From NCBI RefSeq assembly GCF_028476545.1, contig NW_026732665.1, positions 85,001 through 149,000 on the forward strand: a stretch of DNA of 64,000 bases, given 5' to 3'. The DNA is from Physella acuta. Taxonomy: Eukaryota; Mollusca; Gastropoda; Physidae. A model generated the notes under the pieces. That model saw only the letters and a program-made list of their open reading frames with translations, made no database searches and had not been told where the DNA came from. Shown here piece by piece: positions 1-12,393 of the stretch (position 1 is its first letter; each line of letters starts with the position of its first letter). A program made the translations under genes and the position numbers.

Positions 1-609
1 TAAATCTGGTTTTATATTTATGTTGGTTGATAAAGTTTCTAATTCTGGTATTATATCTTCGCTGGTTGATAAAGTTTCTAATTCTCGTTTTAGATCTTCA
101 CTAGTTGATGTATTTTCTAATTCTGGATTTGTATCTTCAGTAGTTGATAAAATTTCTAATTCTGTGTTGGTTGATAAAGTTTCTAATTCTGGTTTTATAT
201 CTTCACTAGTTGATAAAATTGCTAATTCTGGTTTTATATCTTCAGATCTTGTACATACTGCTGATACAGCAGGTTCCATATCTTTAAAAATTAAAAACCC
301 TGTTGTTTTATCTTGAGAAGTTAGAAATGTCATATGGTGTTTTACATCATCAAAAGAGGAAAATGTTGTACATTCTGACTTTGTGTCTGTAGAAGATGAA
401 AAATCTGGCGTAACAACGGTTTTATCATCCTGTGAATTTATAAATGCCATGTTTGGTTTGATATCACGGAAAGTTAAAAATGATAATTCTGTTTTTATGT
501 CAGAAGAAGATGAAAATACTGTAGATAGAAGTGGCTTCATATCTTCAGAATTTGAAAATTCTTTAAACTCATCAGACTGTAAATCTAAATCACCAGTTGC
601 CTCTCCCAT
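1..609 (-). CDS. C2H2 zinc-finger protein, N-terminal part (runs off left edge)
   Basis: The minus strand is open for 203 codons from an ATG at 609 to the window edge. It matches the N-terminus of the intact gene at 23414-24976 base for base in length over these 609 bp, with no indel and only scattered substitutions. It starts MGEATGDL and carries the same acidic serine/threonine-rich repeats (SEDIKPEL, DLKREL). The zinc fingers should lie to the left, outside the window. The matching length and open frame suggest a gene that is, or recently was, functional. The upstream 5 kb is duplicated along with it. The plus-strand open frames here are antisense shadows. Whether the missing part is intact cannot be told. 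Confidence 0.72.
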   Translation of the reverse strand, partial: MGEATGDLDLQSDEFKEFSNSEDMKPLLSTVFSSSSDIKTELSFLTFRDIKPNMAFINSQDDKTVVTPDFSSSTDTKSECTTFSSFDDVKHHMTFLTSQDKTTGFLIFKDMEPAVSAVCTRSEDIKPELAILSTSEDIKPELETLSTNTELEILSTTEDTNPELENTSTSEDLKRELETLSTSEDIIPELETLSTNINIKPDL

Positions 610-1450
610 GCTGCTTCTTATAAATGAACTGAGGATTAGATATTTAAATGTTAAAGTGGTGATTATACAGATCTAGTGACTATAGTCAAAATAAAGTTTT
701 TTCAATAAAACTTCTCAGAAGCATATTAAAATATCTTAGAAATGAATTTAGATAGCTTAAAGTTAATACAATCAATAAACAATTTTAAAAATAAAATAAT
801 TAATGTATTGTATATGCCTGAGGGTGGCGGATTATGGTAGAAAATAAAATCAAACTTAAAATTTTTTTTTTTATACAATATTTGTACAAAATTAACATGC
901 CATGCTTTTTAAATTGACAGAAGGTAAGTATACCATGTTACAAAAACTGCAATCATAACAATTCATATTTTCACTTTAAAAAATGAAAAAAAACAAAAAC
1001 AATCATCAATGAGGAAAGCGCAACGCTTTATGTTTTTTAAAATATGGGGCCACATGACAAATAATAAATCTGGCCAAATGATTGGCTTTGGGCGCAGCAC
1101 ACATCTAAACGCGCCTTGTTTTTCACAAGATTATAATTAATTGGCATTAATCGGGAGGGGGGGGGGTATATGACTGGCATAGTGACCACACCTAAGGACA
1201 TGAGAATTATTCCCAAACCGTTGTTTAATCATACACGGCATAACATTAGAATCATAGTTTAGAAGTTTATTTGATTGTAAGTTCATTTTAAAACAAGAAT
1301 ATACAAAGCTACTTTCACTAAAGTGTCGCTTGCGAGATAAATAAAGAAATTAGGTCAAAAGTACACCTTACTATTCTTAATTAACAGACTAAGGTAATCT
1401 ATGATTTTATGTACATAAAATCTGCAGAGGCTAGTAATGTTAAAAAGCCA

Positions 1451-2203
1451 GTAGTGATCTCCACTAAGCTTTCTCGAATATTCTTATATAACACTACGGC
1501 GGATTGGCAACTCAGGATATACTATATATAGACATGATTTTTAAATCCATGTTTAAGTACTTAAACTTTTTAAAATAGAATAGAATCTTGTAGAAAAAAA
1601 GAATTGCACACCAAAGAAATGCGAAACAAAATGTGTATAATAGTGCGGAATATTATTAGTACTTTATATATTCACAAGCATTTTTGAGAAATTAGAAATA
1701 GCGTCCATTACTACTTCTGGTCAACGGAAAATACTCTAAATTTGAAAGAAGGTGGAAAATTAGATCTTTTACTTACATATGAAATTTCATTTGGCTATCT
1801 AAAACAGAACTCAAGTTATAGGCTTTTGAAAAATTTAAAGTAGAATTAGTTCCACTTCCGGTTAATTAGAAATCGCTGAAAAGTTGATACAGAACTAGAA
1901 ATTTGATATAATGCTTAGATCTATATATGAAATTTTATCAACCTAGCTGTAACTGTACTCAAGTTATCGTGTTCACAGACACACATAAACTGAAAGAATT
2001 GCAAAGCCCAGTTTTTCAGACTCGATTATGCATAAAACGTCAAAAATTTGATAAATGTGGGTTTATAATTTTTGCCCGATTAAAATAAGTCTTCTATACT
2101 CCAGATGAAGGACTGAGGTGAAAAACGGTGAAAACCGTCAAAATTTCATGTGATTTTTGTGCACTATCAGAATACTTTCTCTATACCCTGTATACGAGAA
2201 AGT
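1451..2203 (+). repeat. Interspersed 0.65-0.75-kb repeat (family M), copy in block A1
   Basis: This copy begins GTGATCTCC...CTTTCTCGAATATTC and ends CTTTCTCTATACCCTGTATACGAGAAAGT. Relatives lie at 6876-7568, 10596-11237 and 25759-26719, with a fragment at 57693-57918. The first bases of the family can form a small hairpin (GGGAG-TGAT-CTCCC in better copies). The last 30 bases fold back on themselves (ACTTTCTC...GAGAAAGT). An outer CTTTCTCG motif also pairs with the terminal CGAGAAAG. It encodes nothing obvious. A non-autonomous DNA element is likely, class unassigned. Confidence 0.7.
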
Positions 2204-2961
2204 AAAAAAAGGGTGACATCAAATTATTGTAATTAGTTGGCATTTTTAGAAGGATTCACATTTTGAAAGCTACAAAAATGTTACAAACTTTTGATGTGCC
2301 TGTTTTAAAACATCAGTAGTAAAACTTTTCAGTAATAAATAAAGATTAACGATGTTTTCACTTGATGCAACCAAGCTCATTTACTAAAGCAGCCATCTTG
2401 TTAAAGTTTTTTGGTAACATTTAAGCTAGAGATTCAAGGGAAACTACCCTAATTTACAGTTGGCCGTTGTTTATATAGCAAATCTAGCTCGCAAACTAGG
2501 CTGTTTAAAGTTAATTTCTGGCTTATATTGATATATTTGGACATTGATTTTGGTTTATTATTCAATTATCTATTACTATTATATTTGACACAAAAATATT
2601 AGTATTACTCACTACCTTGGAGGTGTGGATCGTTGCTAACATCAATATGATGTCCACACCAGATGCATGACTTTCAAAGATTTTTCATCTTAGCTCCAGT
2701 GACCTTCTTACAATTAGTTTTTAAAACGTTTAGGCCTACCAAGAGCAAAAATGTGGGTTTTTCATGTTATACAAACAAGCTATAGGTGGAAGGGCAAAAT
2801 ATGCCAGAAAAACATTTTAAAATTTGCTTTGGAGAAGGAAGGTATATTTAAAAGTTGGTACCATTAAAAATGATAGAACTTAAAAAAATATTAGCCCGCG
2901 AAGTAGAAAAATTAATTGAAGATTGAAGAACTATTAGGTTTATCAGTCTATTCAAAAATAT

Positions 2962-2966
<5 letters not shown>

Positions 2967-3038
<72 letters not shown>
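2967..3038. repeat. (AT)n microsatellite
   Basis: A run of about 36 AT dinucleotides. In the second copy of block A the matching array (27487-27710) is longer, contains ATGT variants and runs straight into sequence equivalent to position 4430. This array is therefore the likely left breakpoint of a 1.3-kb difference between the copies. Confidence 0.95.
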
Positions 3039-3040
<2 letters not shown>

Positions 3041-3454
3041 AATATATAATACAACATAATTAGTTTAAAATGTTAGTACAATCTCTAGACCTACCCCATG
3101 CATGTAAACCACAATACAAACAACTCTGTTTATAGTGGCAGTGGTCACTTTTTCTACTGTTGGTAATATAGAAATGTGTAGAAATATCTAAGAATTTTTT
3201 TAGCAGGCCTGAACTATAACAAGTGGTAGGCCTACAACACAAATGTACACTGTCGTATGCCTGCTTTTACAACATACCCAGGTATATGGCTAATTTCCAC
3301 ATCAAAATCTAAAACCTTATGTTGCACCATTTCACCACCAATGTCCCCCACCTTGATATGCGCGATGACGTAAAAAAAAATATTGTGGAAATTCGTAAGT
3401 ACACATCGCAGGATTACAGAAACGTTATTTTTTACTAAGAAATCACTTCAGAAG

Positions 3455-3640
3455 TGGGGTTGGTGTGGTCGAGTGGGTAAAGCTCATGGTTGCTAAACCG
3501 ATAAGTCTTGAGTTTGAACACTCGGGCAGATGAGGCTCGTTAGCAGAGGGCAGCCACTCTTCTAGGAGAAACAACTCCAAAATCAAACAACTTCTGCCTT
3601 GTAGTTTGTTCTTGGGTGGACAAAAGCTATGGAAGCAAAT
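3455..3640 (+). repeat. tRNA-Ser-like SINE (candidate)
   Basis: Bases 3460-3535 resemble the 5' half of a tRNA-Ser/Leu gene. There is an A-box-like TGGTCGAGTGGGTAAAG at about 3466-3482 and a B-box-like GAGTTTGAACACTC at about 3510-3523. The spacing of about 40 bp suits a pol III promoter. The acceptor stem does not close and the sequence continues into a non-tRNA body, so this is a SINE head and not a tRNA gene. The 3' end is uncertain and may reach about 3800. The second copy of block A lacks this segment. Confidence 0.55.
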
Positions 3641-4336
3641 CCAAAAAGAAAAGCAGGAAAAAATCAGAGTCAATGGCTTCAATGGCACATAACAAGGTGA
3701 CACATATATTTTATTATGAAGAAGATTTCAGAAGTAACTATGCTAATACTAATGTCAAAGATCTAGCGCCCCAACTCCCCCCCAAAGCAAATAGCTGATT
3801 TTTTTTTACAAGTGGTGGGAGGAGAAAATAGGATGAGTGCAGTGACAGCAGCAATTTTCACAAGCACTGCATTTCAAGGTTAAAAATTTCAAGGACTTTT
3901 TACAACAGTTAAAAAACAACTATATAAATAGACCCAGATAGATCATGAAAAAAAAATTATAGCAGGCCTACATATTTTGTTTGCAGACCCAAAACCAGAC
4001 ACATGTTTCTGAAAATTTTGCTTAACAGTAAAGTGACTTTCTTGGAATTAGGTTTTTAAAAAAACGATTATCACATGAAAAATGGCAGAAAATAAGCGTA
4101 TTTTATGCTACCTGAAGATGACAAAGCTATTTTTGCCAGAAAAAAAAAATTGTTTAGCTTCCATCAATGAAGGTCAAACATAAACATGGGTAAAGTTTTA
4201 AGTTGCTTAAAAACTTAAAATATCGATCTGTAAGTTTCCAAACTTGCACTGTTAGGTAGGGGATTATTAGATTGATCTGTTTCTGAATTAAAATTGTAAA
4301 TATTCTGTACTCATTTTGAGAAAAAAAATTACCCAC

Positions 4337-4437
4337 ATATCACGTAAACAATATTTTTTTTTGTGAGTGACGTTATTGCTATTGATACGTCACGAAAACA
4401 ATATTTTTTTTGTGAGTGACGTCATTGCTATTGATAC
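4337..4437. repeat. Two-unit tandem duplication, about 51 bp per unit
   Basis: The segment containing CAATATTTTTTTTGTGAGTG, followed by ACGT(C/T)ATTGCTATTGATACG, occurs twice in a row with small differences. No coding potential is seen. Confidence 0.75.
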
Positions 4438-6847
4438 GGAAGCTGTATAGTTATTTTCTGTCACTGCTTAAGTAAGTCCCCCTACCTATTTTGCTAGCGT
4501 AATTAGGCTAATTAAGTCTCATCATGGATCTTTCACCTGGCTTTTTGATTATACTATGACTCTAAAAGCCCCTAAACCACAACAATCTATTATTTTGTTT
4601 TTTAATTTGTGTTAATCCCTGAAATTATTGGGAGTTTGCCTTTGTGTGCTTATCTGTGCCTAATTATTTGTTGTTTTCAAATGTGTTATAGCTTAATTAA
4701 TTTTTGTTAATTCTTATTGATTTCATAGATTTTAATTAATCTAATATAATATTATTCTCACTGTTCTTTGTTGATATACTTTTATTAGGCTAAATAATGT
4801 TCATATTATTAAGATTTAAGAGGTCTGAAAAATTAAATGATTTTAGTGTTGGGTCTAGGCTTACATTACTAATTAGTACTTAGTAATTAGAATTATTAAT
4901 TAGAACTTGGGCTAACAAAGTACTTGGACTATATTTAGAACACGCTCATACTGTGCTTTGAGTTTTCTCTCACCGGTTTACAAAAGAACACAGGTGGGCT
5001 GCAATGTTTGTAATTTGCCTATATCTTTCGGTCACAGGCAATCATTTTAATGTGATAGGCCTCTTAATTTTATAGGCCTGATGAATTGTATTTGATAGGT
5101 TAACTTTTATGGTTGACAAAACTACTTGAGTGAGCATCTGTCTGTCACTACGCAAGCGAGATGCCTGTCATGCGCACTGCCAGTGATATTGTTTAGAATG
5201 CGTTTCTCATTAACTTGATCAATTTTAATGTGATTACAGTTTTAAAAAATAGATACAAATCTTAACAATATTTTAAACTCAGCATGGACAAAGCTTTGTG
5301 AATAACACACAGGTTTCAAGTCCAGTAAGGGAGGAGGGTTAGATTCATTTTACAATGACATAGCTATCATTTATAAATTGCCATGATTAAACATTACTAA
5401 AACACACTAATTAAGCCTAATCAAAACTGAAATAAACATGCATATAAATATCTTTTAAAAGTTTAGATCTAGATCTATATTATATATTCTCAAACATTTA
5501 AAACGTGATTATTTTTTGATCATTCATTAGCCTATATTAAAAAAATAGTAAATATGTTACATGACATAACCAAGTTACGAGCATCCTTTTAATTATGTTT
5601 TATTGACACATACCGACACTCCACCCTCCCCTCACTTGATCCTTACTAACATCCAAGGTCCCTCTCCTGTCAATTTTGTGGACCAGATCTAAGAATGATT
5701 GTCACTGAAAAAGCTGTCCCAGCTAAGCTAAAAAGCACCAATAATTAAAATCCTGTATTTTAGCCCCAAATTTACAAATTAGCTAAAACCATCAAATGTA
5801 GTTAGTAGTTAGAGATAGGGTAAAGAAGGGCGTTAAGAGCCGTGTGGTATTAAGCCCCAAACAACACCCCACCCCCACAAAACCCCCAATAACACTGCTA
5901 ATCTACTTCTGAGGTAATAACCACTGCTGTTCTTTGATGACAGAGAAGCAGAGGATTCATTTTATGTAATTTATGACCCACTTGGTCCAATAGGGAGAGG
6001 ATGAGACAGGATTTAATCCCACTGCTCTTTCCCTAAAATTTCTCATCTCCATAAAACCATTTTGTGAACTTTTTTTCCAAATAGACATAACTTGGGAAAC
6101 TTCACTTTGTAATAAACCAAATGAGTTTTTCAAGCCCATTCTTTGTTCCTATATTAGAGCATTGGTTGTTGTACATTTTAACACTATTTTTATAGCTATG
6201 GCTAGAATAGTTTTATTTTGGTGAATTTTTTTTGCACAGTGATTATTGGTGCCAAAACAAAATGGCCGACATTTGACCCATTTTACCATGCTATAAAGTT
6301 TTTATCATTATCAGAGTAAAACTTGACTGATCATTACCGTAATGGTTTTATTTGTTAGATAATAACTAAATCTACATGAATACATTAATTTTGTCTACTA
6401 GCTTGCCTGTTCAGAAAAGTTATAACAGATACTGTTATGTGGCTCTTGATACCCTATGTGCAAGTTTCTCATTGATTAGACCACTGAATATGACACTGGT
6501 TTAGGAATAGTTAACACAAAATGTATTAATTGTTAAACAGACTTGTGTCTAAATGATAGAAATACAATTCTAACCTGCTAAAAAGTAAAAATTCAGCCAT
6601 CTGATGTTAGCCAGGTAATTTTTAAAATGGTACACATACTTATTACCCCTAAGGGGCAATACAGCCGACTCAGCCCCCACCTGTTTCTAACCAACCATAA
6701 AACTTCTAATCTCTTTGTAGGTAACAGGAATAAGTGTTCTTAGGTCTCAGCCAATCTGGGGTGGTATGTTATGTAATTTATGACCCTCAAGGTCCAGCAA
6801 AACAGGCACATTAATACCACTGCTCCCCCCTACAATTTCTGGTAAAC

Positions 6848-8507
6848 GGAAAAAAAGTCACAGGAAAAATAAACCGGGAGTGATCTCCCATAAACTTTCT
6901 CGAATATTCTTATATAAAATAACAGGGAATGGGAACTCGGGCTATAGACATGATTTTTAATCCATGTTAAATACTTAAAGTTTTAAAAATAGAGTAAAAT
7001 CTCGTAGACATATTAATTGCACACCAAGTGAACGCGAAATAAAAAAGCGCATAATAGTGCGCAATATTATTAGTACTTTTAAAATTTACATTAGTTTTTT
7101 GAGAAATCGGAAGTAGCGTAAAGTACTACTTCCAGTCAACGGAAATTACTCAAAATTTGACAGAAGGTAGAGAATTAGATCTTTTACTTGCATATCAAAT
7201 TTCATTTATCTATCTGAAATAGTACTCAAGTTATAGGCTTTTGAAAAATTCAAAGTAGAAAAAGTACCACTTCCGGTTATCCGAAATCGCTCAAAAGTTG
7301 ATACGGATCTACGATTTTGATAAAATACTTGTATATGAAATTTCATCAACCTAGCTGTAACGGTACTCAAGTTATCGTGTTTACACACGGACACACACAC
7401 ACACACACACACAGACACACACACAGACACACAGACATACGGACAAGATTGCAAAATTATGTTTTTCCGTATCAGTGAGATGTAAAACGTCGAGATTTGC
7501 AAAAATCTCGATTTTTTTTTTTTGCACGATTACAAGACTTTCTCTATACTTCGTATATACGAGAAAGTAAAAAACACAGAAAAAAAGTCACAGTTTTTGC
7601 TAAGATAAAAGTCACAGAAAAAAAGTCACAGTGGAAAAAAATTTTTTGAAAAAAGTCACAGAAATAAAGTCACAGAAAAAAAGTCACAAAAATATTTTTA
7701 GAAATATTTTTTTTTATTTGTTTACAATTGTAAAATTTTGTATGTTTCTTGTTGTGGGTTGTATTTTTTTATAGCATTAATTATTTATAGACGTTAAAAG
7801 CATTATGGTTTATAACAATGTAAGTAAAAATACTCTAATGTAATTTACACAACAATCTCAACTTTTGTTACGTATTTAGTTAAAAACGCGGTAGAAAATT
7901 TAACGAGAAAAAAAAATTTAGGCAAATTTTGCCGTAGGCTATTCTTTGGTCGGCCTCTCCTCAGTAGGCATTGTCCGAACATATTTTGTGTTGTTGACGT
8001 CATGCGTCAATGACAGCATTTGAACCTTGTCGCTTTCTTTTTTGATCCTAAGTGTTATGTAATGAGCGTGATAAATGTGGGCAGTAAAGGTGGTTGAACT
8101 AAACATCTAAACATAACTATTGTGGCCATGAGTTGAGGGCAGCAAGTCAGACGAACTTACCATTTCACAGTAATTTAATGTTGGTATTTAAAAAAAACAA
8201 GATTAAAACCGTGGACTTTGGAGCATTCTATTAAACGCTACTAATCTTAAGTTTAAAATAATTACAATCTACATACTTCATACTAAATATTTTTAGATGA
8301 ATTATAAAAATTCCTATGCGTATACAGCCTACACACATTACATTACATTTAATTAATCCTAAGTTAATTTGCACTCTCTGAATATTTAATACATAAAAGT
8401 ATTAACAAGTATCATGCAAATATATATTTGTGACTTTTTTTCCTGTGACTTTTTTTCCTGTGACTTTTTTTCCTGTGTTTTTTTTTCCTGTGACTTATTT
8501 TCCTACA
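6848..8507. mobile_element. Foldback-type element, GTCACAG family
   Basis: The left end is a tandem array of about 15-bp units (GAAAAAAAGTCACAG) seen at 6848-6870 and resuming at 7571-7690. The right end (8428-8507) is the same unit inverted (CTGTGACTTTTTTTCC), four to five copies. About 740 bp of AT-rich non-coding DNA lies between. A family M repeat (6876-7568) sits inside the left array and splits it. Short tandem units in inverted orientation at both ends are the hallmark of foldback elements. No transposase is present. Confidence 0.72.
6876..7568 (+). repeat. Family M repeat nested in a foldback end
   Basis: A near full-length copy of 693 bp, starting with the hairpin GGGAGTGATCTCCC and ending TATACGAGAAAGT. 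It contains a (CA)n/CAGA stretch near 7385-7440. GTCACAG-type units lie on both sides (up to 6870 and from 7571), so it inserted into the foldback array after that array formed. Confidence 0.75.
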
Positions 8508-8519
8508 ATCCAATTTCTT

Positions 8520-8960
8520 ACCCCCATGATACCCAGCCCCCACCAGTTTCTGGCCCACCATAAAACTTCATCTCTTTGTAGGTAACATGGATTACAGTTA
8601 CAGATCTCAGACAATCTGGGGTGGCATGTTATGTAATATATGACCTTCATGGTCTAGCAGGGTGGAGACCAAAAAGGAATCAGTACCACTGCTCTCCCCT
8701 CACAATTTCTCACCTCCATGATAGCCAGACCCCACCTGTATCTAACCCACCATAAAACTTCATCTCTTTGTAGGTAACATGAACTTAGTTCTTAGATCTC
8801 AGCCAACCAGAGATAGCATCTCCTTATGTATTATGGCCCTCAGGGTCCAGCGAGGAGAACAAATGGGAAACCAGCACCACTGCTCTCCCCTCAACATTTC
8901 TCACCTCCATGTCATGTTATGTAATGTATAGCACACATGGCTTATCAGGGGAAAGCATTA
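8520..8960 (+). repeat. Diverged 170-bp tandem units
   Basis: Two and a half imperfect units share AACTTCATCTCTTTGTAGG, AGATCTCAG, TTATGTAAT and CCACTGCTCTCCCCTCA. Relatives occur at 5880-6130, 6650-6840 and 48080-48320. They belong to the interior of the 3.7-kb TIR element. The short open frames in them are not conserved. Confidence 0.6.
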
Positions 8961-9490
8961 AGGCAGATTAGTTAGTACCACCCCTTTTTACATACAAGAA
9001 TGTTAACTCTGGGCAGCTACACACTAGTATACTAGCTACACACTAGGCATACTAATGTGCCAACTGTAAACTACTAGACTGTAGGCCATATGTACACCTG
9101 CAATTGTATCAATTGTAGACTGGGCCCATTGGGGCCTAGTGATAGCTAGTATCAGTTAAAGTGTGTGTACACAGCATTAACTATTTTGGGGTTAGAAATT
9201 AATTATTTTTATTGCGGAGTTAGTCTAAACTAGGAGATAATACTTATTGCCCCATTGCCCGACTCCTAATACCCCAAATACTGATTTTGGGGGTATGACA
9301 ATAAATGTTCAATTAAACCAATTTAAAGTATATTTAATTGACTTTATTATTATTTTTATATTGTGTCAGATATGTTAGAATAATTTTGCCATATTTTCAA
9401 TACTAAAAAATTCTTAGATTAGTTATTAATAGAAATCTTTAAAAATGTACAGGTGCTAAAAAGTGTGGCTCTTAACACCCTCCTTTACCC

Positions 9491-10595
9491 TATATCTATA
9501 GTTTTCATGGGTATTGTTTATAAATAAAATAATAATAAGGTAGGCCTACAATTTAATGAATAGGCGTAATATTTAATAATATTAAAGCCTTGACAATGAC
9601 TCAAGGAAACGTTTTTGTACATTAATAGCCGCAGGCGATTTTAATTTTACGTACCCAAAACGATAGATTACCGATTACTAACGCCTAACGGATTAGCCAG
9701 GCTTAATTTAATGAACACCAGCGAGAAAAGTCTCAAAGGTATTTGAGAGGTCCATAAATTAATTTAAAAATCATGCACAGCGTAGTTACAATTAATATGG
9801 TTATAAAATCCTGCCTGTCTGGTTTTTTTTCGGACTTTACTAAAGATTGGATGTATTTGATGTTTTTAATATTTTCGGTAACTAAATAAAAATTTAAAAC
9901 AAAGCAAAAACAATTTGGTTTTCACATGTAATGGCGACATAAACAATGGTATCCTGCTATTGGATAGGCCGCCATAAATTTTATTGTACACATTGTAAGC
10001 TAAAAATAGAAAACTAGGTCATGGGGTTTTAAATTTGCATTGTTATTTAAAAACTTGATCTGCAAAGTTTTGTAAAAAAATAGTTATCGATCACTAAGTT
10101 ACTGTACAGCCAATCAATATTTGTCTTACGAAAGTGAAACATCCGGTTATAACTTAGGCTTGATGAAAATAAATAGAAATGTAGCCTTAACCTTAAACTC
10201 AACAAATTATTTTCAAGTTCTCTGGATTTGCAACTTTTATAGCATTTATTCTAAAAATATAAAATTTCTTAATTAATTTTAGGCTTAAGTTTTTATTTTT
10301 TATTTACGGTCTAAATCTAAAAAGCACGTTTTTATTCCATGTCAACAACACTATGGAAGGAATCTCGTCAACTCGCTTGTGTCCATTAAGCATTGCTAAA
10401 ACACACTACTCTACTTGTAGTTAATAAAACGTTTTTATTCCATGTCAACAACATTATGATTATGGTCTATGGAAGGAATCTCGTCAACTCGTTGGTGTCC
10501 ATTAGTTTAGTTACAGTTTAGTATTTCTATTTACAAGCCTATGCTCAGATGCTGGCTATAACTATAGATTATAGATCTAGCCTCTAGGCCTATCC
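9491..10595. other. No gene seen; one two-copy direct repeat
   Basis: AT-rich DNA without a credible open frame. The stretch at about 10326-10391 (CGTTTTTATTCCATGTCAAC ... GTGTCCATTA) recurs at 10430-10502 with a short insertion, giving a direct repeat with a period of about 104 bp. Nothing else is recognised. Confidence 0.6.
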
Positions 10596-11237
10596 GGGAG
10601 TGATCTCCCCTAAACTTTCTCTAATATTCTTATATAAAACAACATTGGGTGGGAACTCGGGCTATAGACATGATTTTAAATCCATTTTTAATTACTTAAA
10701 CTTTAAAAATAGAATAGAATCTCGTAGAAAAAATAATTGCGTACCAAGTGAACGCCAAATAAAAAAAAGCATAATAGTGCGCAATATTATTAGTACTTTA
10801 AAAATTTACATTAGTTTTTTGAGAATCGGAAGTAGCGTAAATTACTACTTCCGGTTAACGGAAATTACTCAAAATTTAACAGACGGTAGAGAATTAGATC
10901 TTTTACGCTTACATGTGAAATTTCATTTATCTATCTGAAATAGTACTCGAGTTATAGGCTTTTGAAAAATTTAAAGTAGAAAAAGTACCACTCCCGTTTA
11001 TCGGAAATCGCTCAAAAGTTGATTCGGATCTGCGATTTTGATAAAATACTTATATATGAAATTTCATCAACCTAGCTGTAACGGTACTCAAGTAATTGTG
11101 TTTACACACACACAGACAGACAGACACACAGACATTAGGACAAGATTGCAAAATTATGTTTTTCCGTATCAGTTAGATGTAAAACGATTGTTGCACGATT
11201 ACAAGACTTTCTCTATACTTCGTATATACGAGAAAGT
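10596..11237 (+). repeat. Family M repeat, copy
   Basis: This copy begins GGGAGTGATCTCCC, ends TATACGAGAAAGT, and is about 642 bp. It has the same internal order as the copy at 6876 with small losses. It contains a CACACACAGACAGACAGACA stretch before the terminal hairpin. Confidence 0.75.
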
Positions 11238-12393
11238 AAAAAAGGTGGAAAAAGTAGATCACAAGGAGGTTCGTCACTAAAACATGAATATCTCAAATAC
11301 TATGCGTATGAATACAAAATAACTCATGCATATTAGAGTAGAATGGCAGTGGAGTAATAAAGTACTTTCGGTTTGTTCCTGTGTGAAACGGTTACAAAAT
11401 AGCGCCCGGAGAAAATCGGGAGTTCGGAATTTTTCGCTATATGTGACCACACGTAGAACTTTACTCTAGATGATAAAGATAAATAGATCTAGATCTGAAT
11501 AAAGTTTTTAAATATACTCTTCAGCCAATTAAGAATAAGAAAAATACGTATTCACCTTTTATTAATTCGCATTATAACTCTTGTATATACGAGAAAAATG
11601 GCCCGTTGAGGAAGGATACAACGGGCGCTAGGTTGATAGTGCTGTCTATTTTCTCTAAAACCTAACCCCCCCCCCACACACCCCAAAACATGTCTACCGT
11701 CCCATTCAACGAAATATAATTATATACTTTTTCCAGTGTCCGCCTCCTACCAGAAAATTCTACCCCCCCCCCGCCCCCCGAAAATTTCAAGTACCCCCAC
11801 CCCTCTCCGGGGAGGAAAAAGTCTGAAACACTGGTCGCATTTATAGATCATACAAACTAAAGGAAGAACCTGGGCGGGGCTTCGCCCCTACCGGAAGAGA
11901 TGCATCATGCATGAAAAAAACTGCACGCTAAACACTTTTTAGATTAGAAAAAGTTCCTCCCCCCGGGGAGGAAAAAGTCTGAAAGAAACACTGGTGTCGC
12001 GTTAGCCACTACCCGAAAAATTGCATGAAAGAAACTCTGCACGAAAACCACTTTTTAGATTAGACACATGAATTAGGCGGTAATTTTATTATAGAGTATC
12101 GATGACATTTCTTTTTAGTAAGGGGGGGGGGGGCGGCTTAGACGTTCTTTCTCGAGGGTGGGGCTTCGTGCCTACCCGAAGAATTGTATGAATGAAACTC
12201 TTCACGCAAACCACTTTTAAGATAAGACAAAATTGGCTTTTTATTCAATGTTTACTCGAGAATCAATGACGTCATATTACTGCTCCGACTTGATATTATT
12301 TTCTACTATATGCTAAGTGTGACGTCATATTTCGTTTTCGCTTCACTGTGAAAGTTTTTAATTTGCTTGTGTTTTCTCTATTGCGTTCTTGTC

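Larger units (their letters stand above)
1..5569. repeat. Segmental duplication block A, copy 1
   Basis: Position 1 aligns with 24368, and the match continues, interrupted by indels, to about 5569, matching up to about 29721. It covers the zinc-finger N-terminus and about 5 kb of upstream DNA. By eye the copies are very similar. Copy 1 holds about 1.3 kb (3040-4430, with a SINE) that copy 2 replaces with an AT/ATGT microsatellite. Copy 2 has three insertions of a 0.4-kb repeat that copy 1 lacks. The unmatched gaps therefore mark mobile insertions and a microsatellite-mediated loss. Apart from the zinc-finger exon and the repeats listed separately, I see no gene in 610-5569. Confidence 0.9.
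5818..9490. mobile_element. 3.7-kb non-autonomous TIR element with nested insertions
   Basis: The two ends are inverted copies. The left end starts GGGTAAAGAAGGGCGTTAAG (5818) and the right end, read on the minus strand, starts GGGTAAAGGAGGGTGTTAAG (9490 inward); 22 of 24 terminal bases match. TA flanks both ends, which is consistent with a TA target but is weak evidence in AT-rich DNA. A second copy of the left end (48028-48501, about 95% alike by eye) supports a mobile unit. The interior has no transposase frame. It holds several diverged units of about 170 bp containing TTATGTAATTTATGACCC and CCACTGCTCT, plus a nested foldback element (6848-8507), itself nested by a family M repeat. Confidence 0.68.

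Noticed and set aside
3455-3540. A functional tRNA-Ser gene
   Set aside because: Box-like motifs exist, but the acceptor stem does not pair and the sequence runs on into a SINE body.
5957-6139. 60-codon frame (MGLKNSFGLLQSEV), also at 48167-48394
   Set aside because: Lies in the non-coding interior of the 3.7-kb TIR element and is not supported by any domain.
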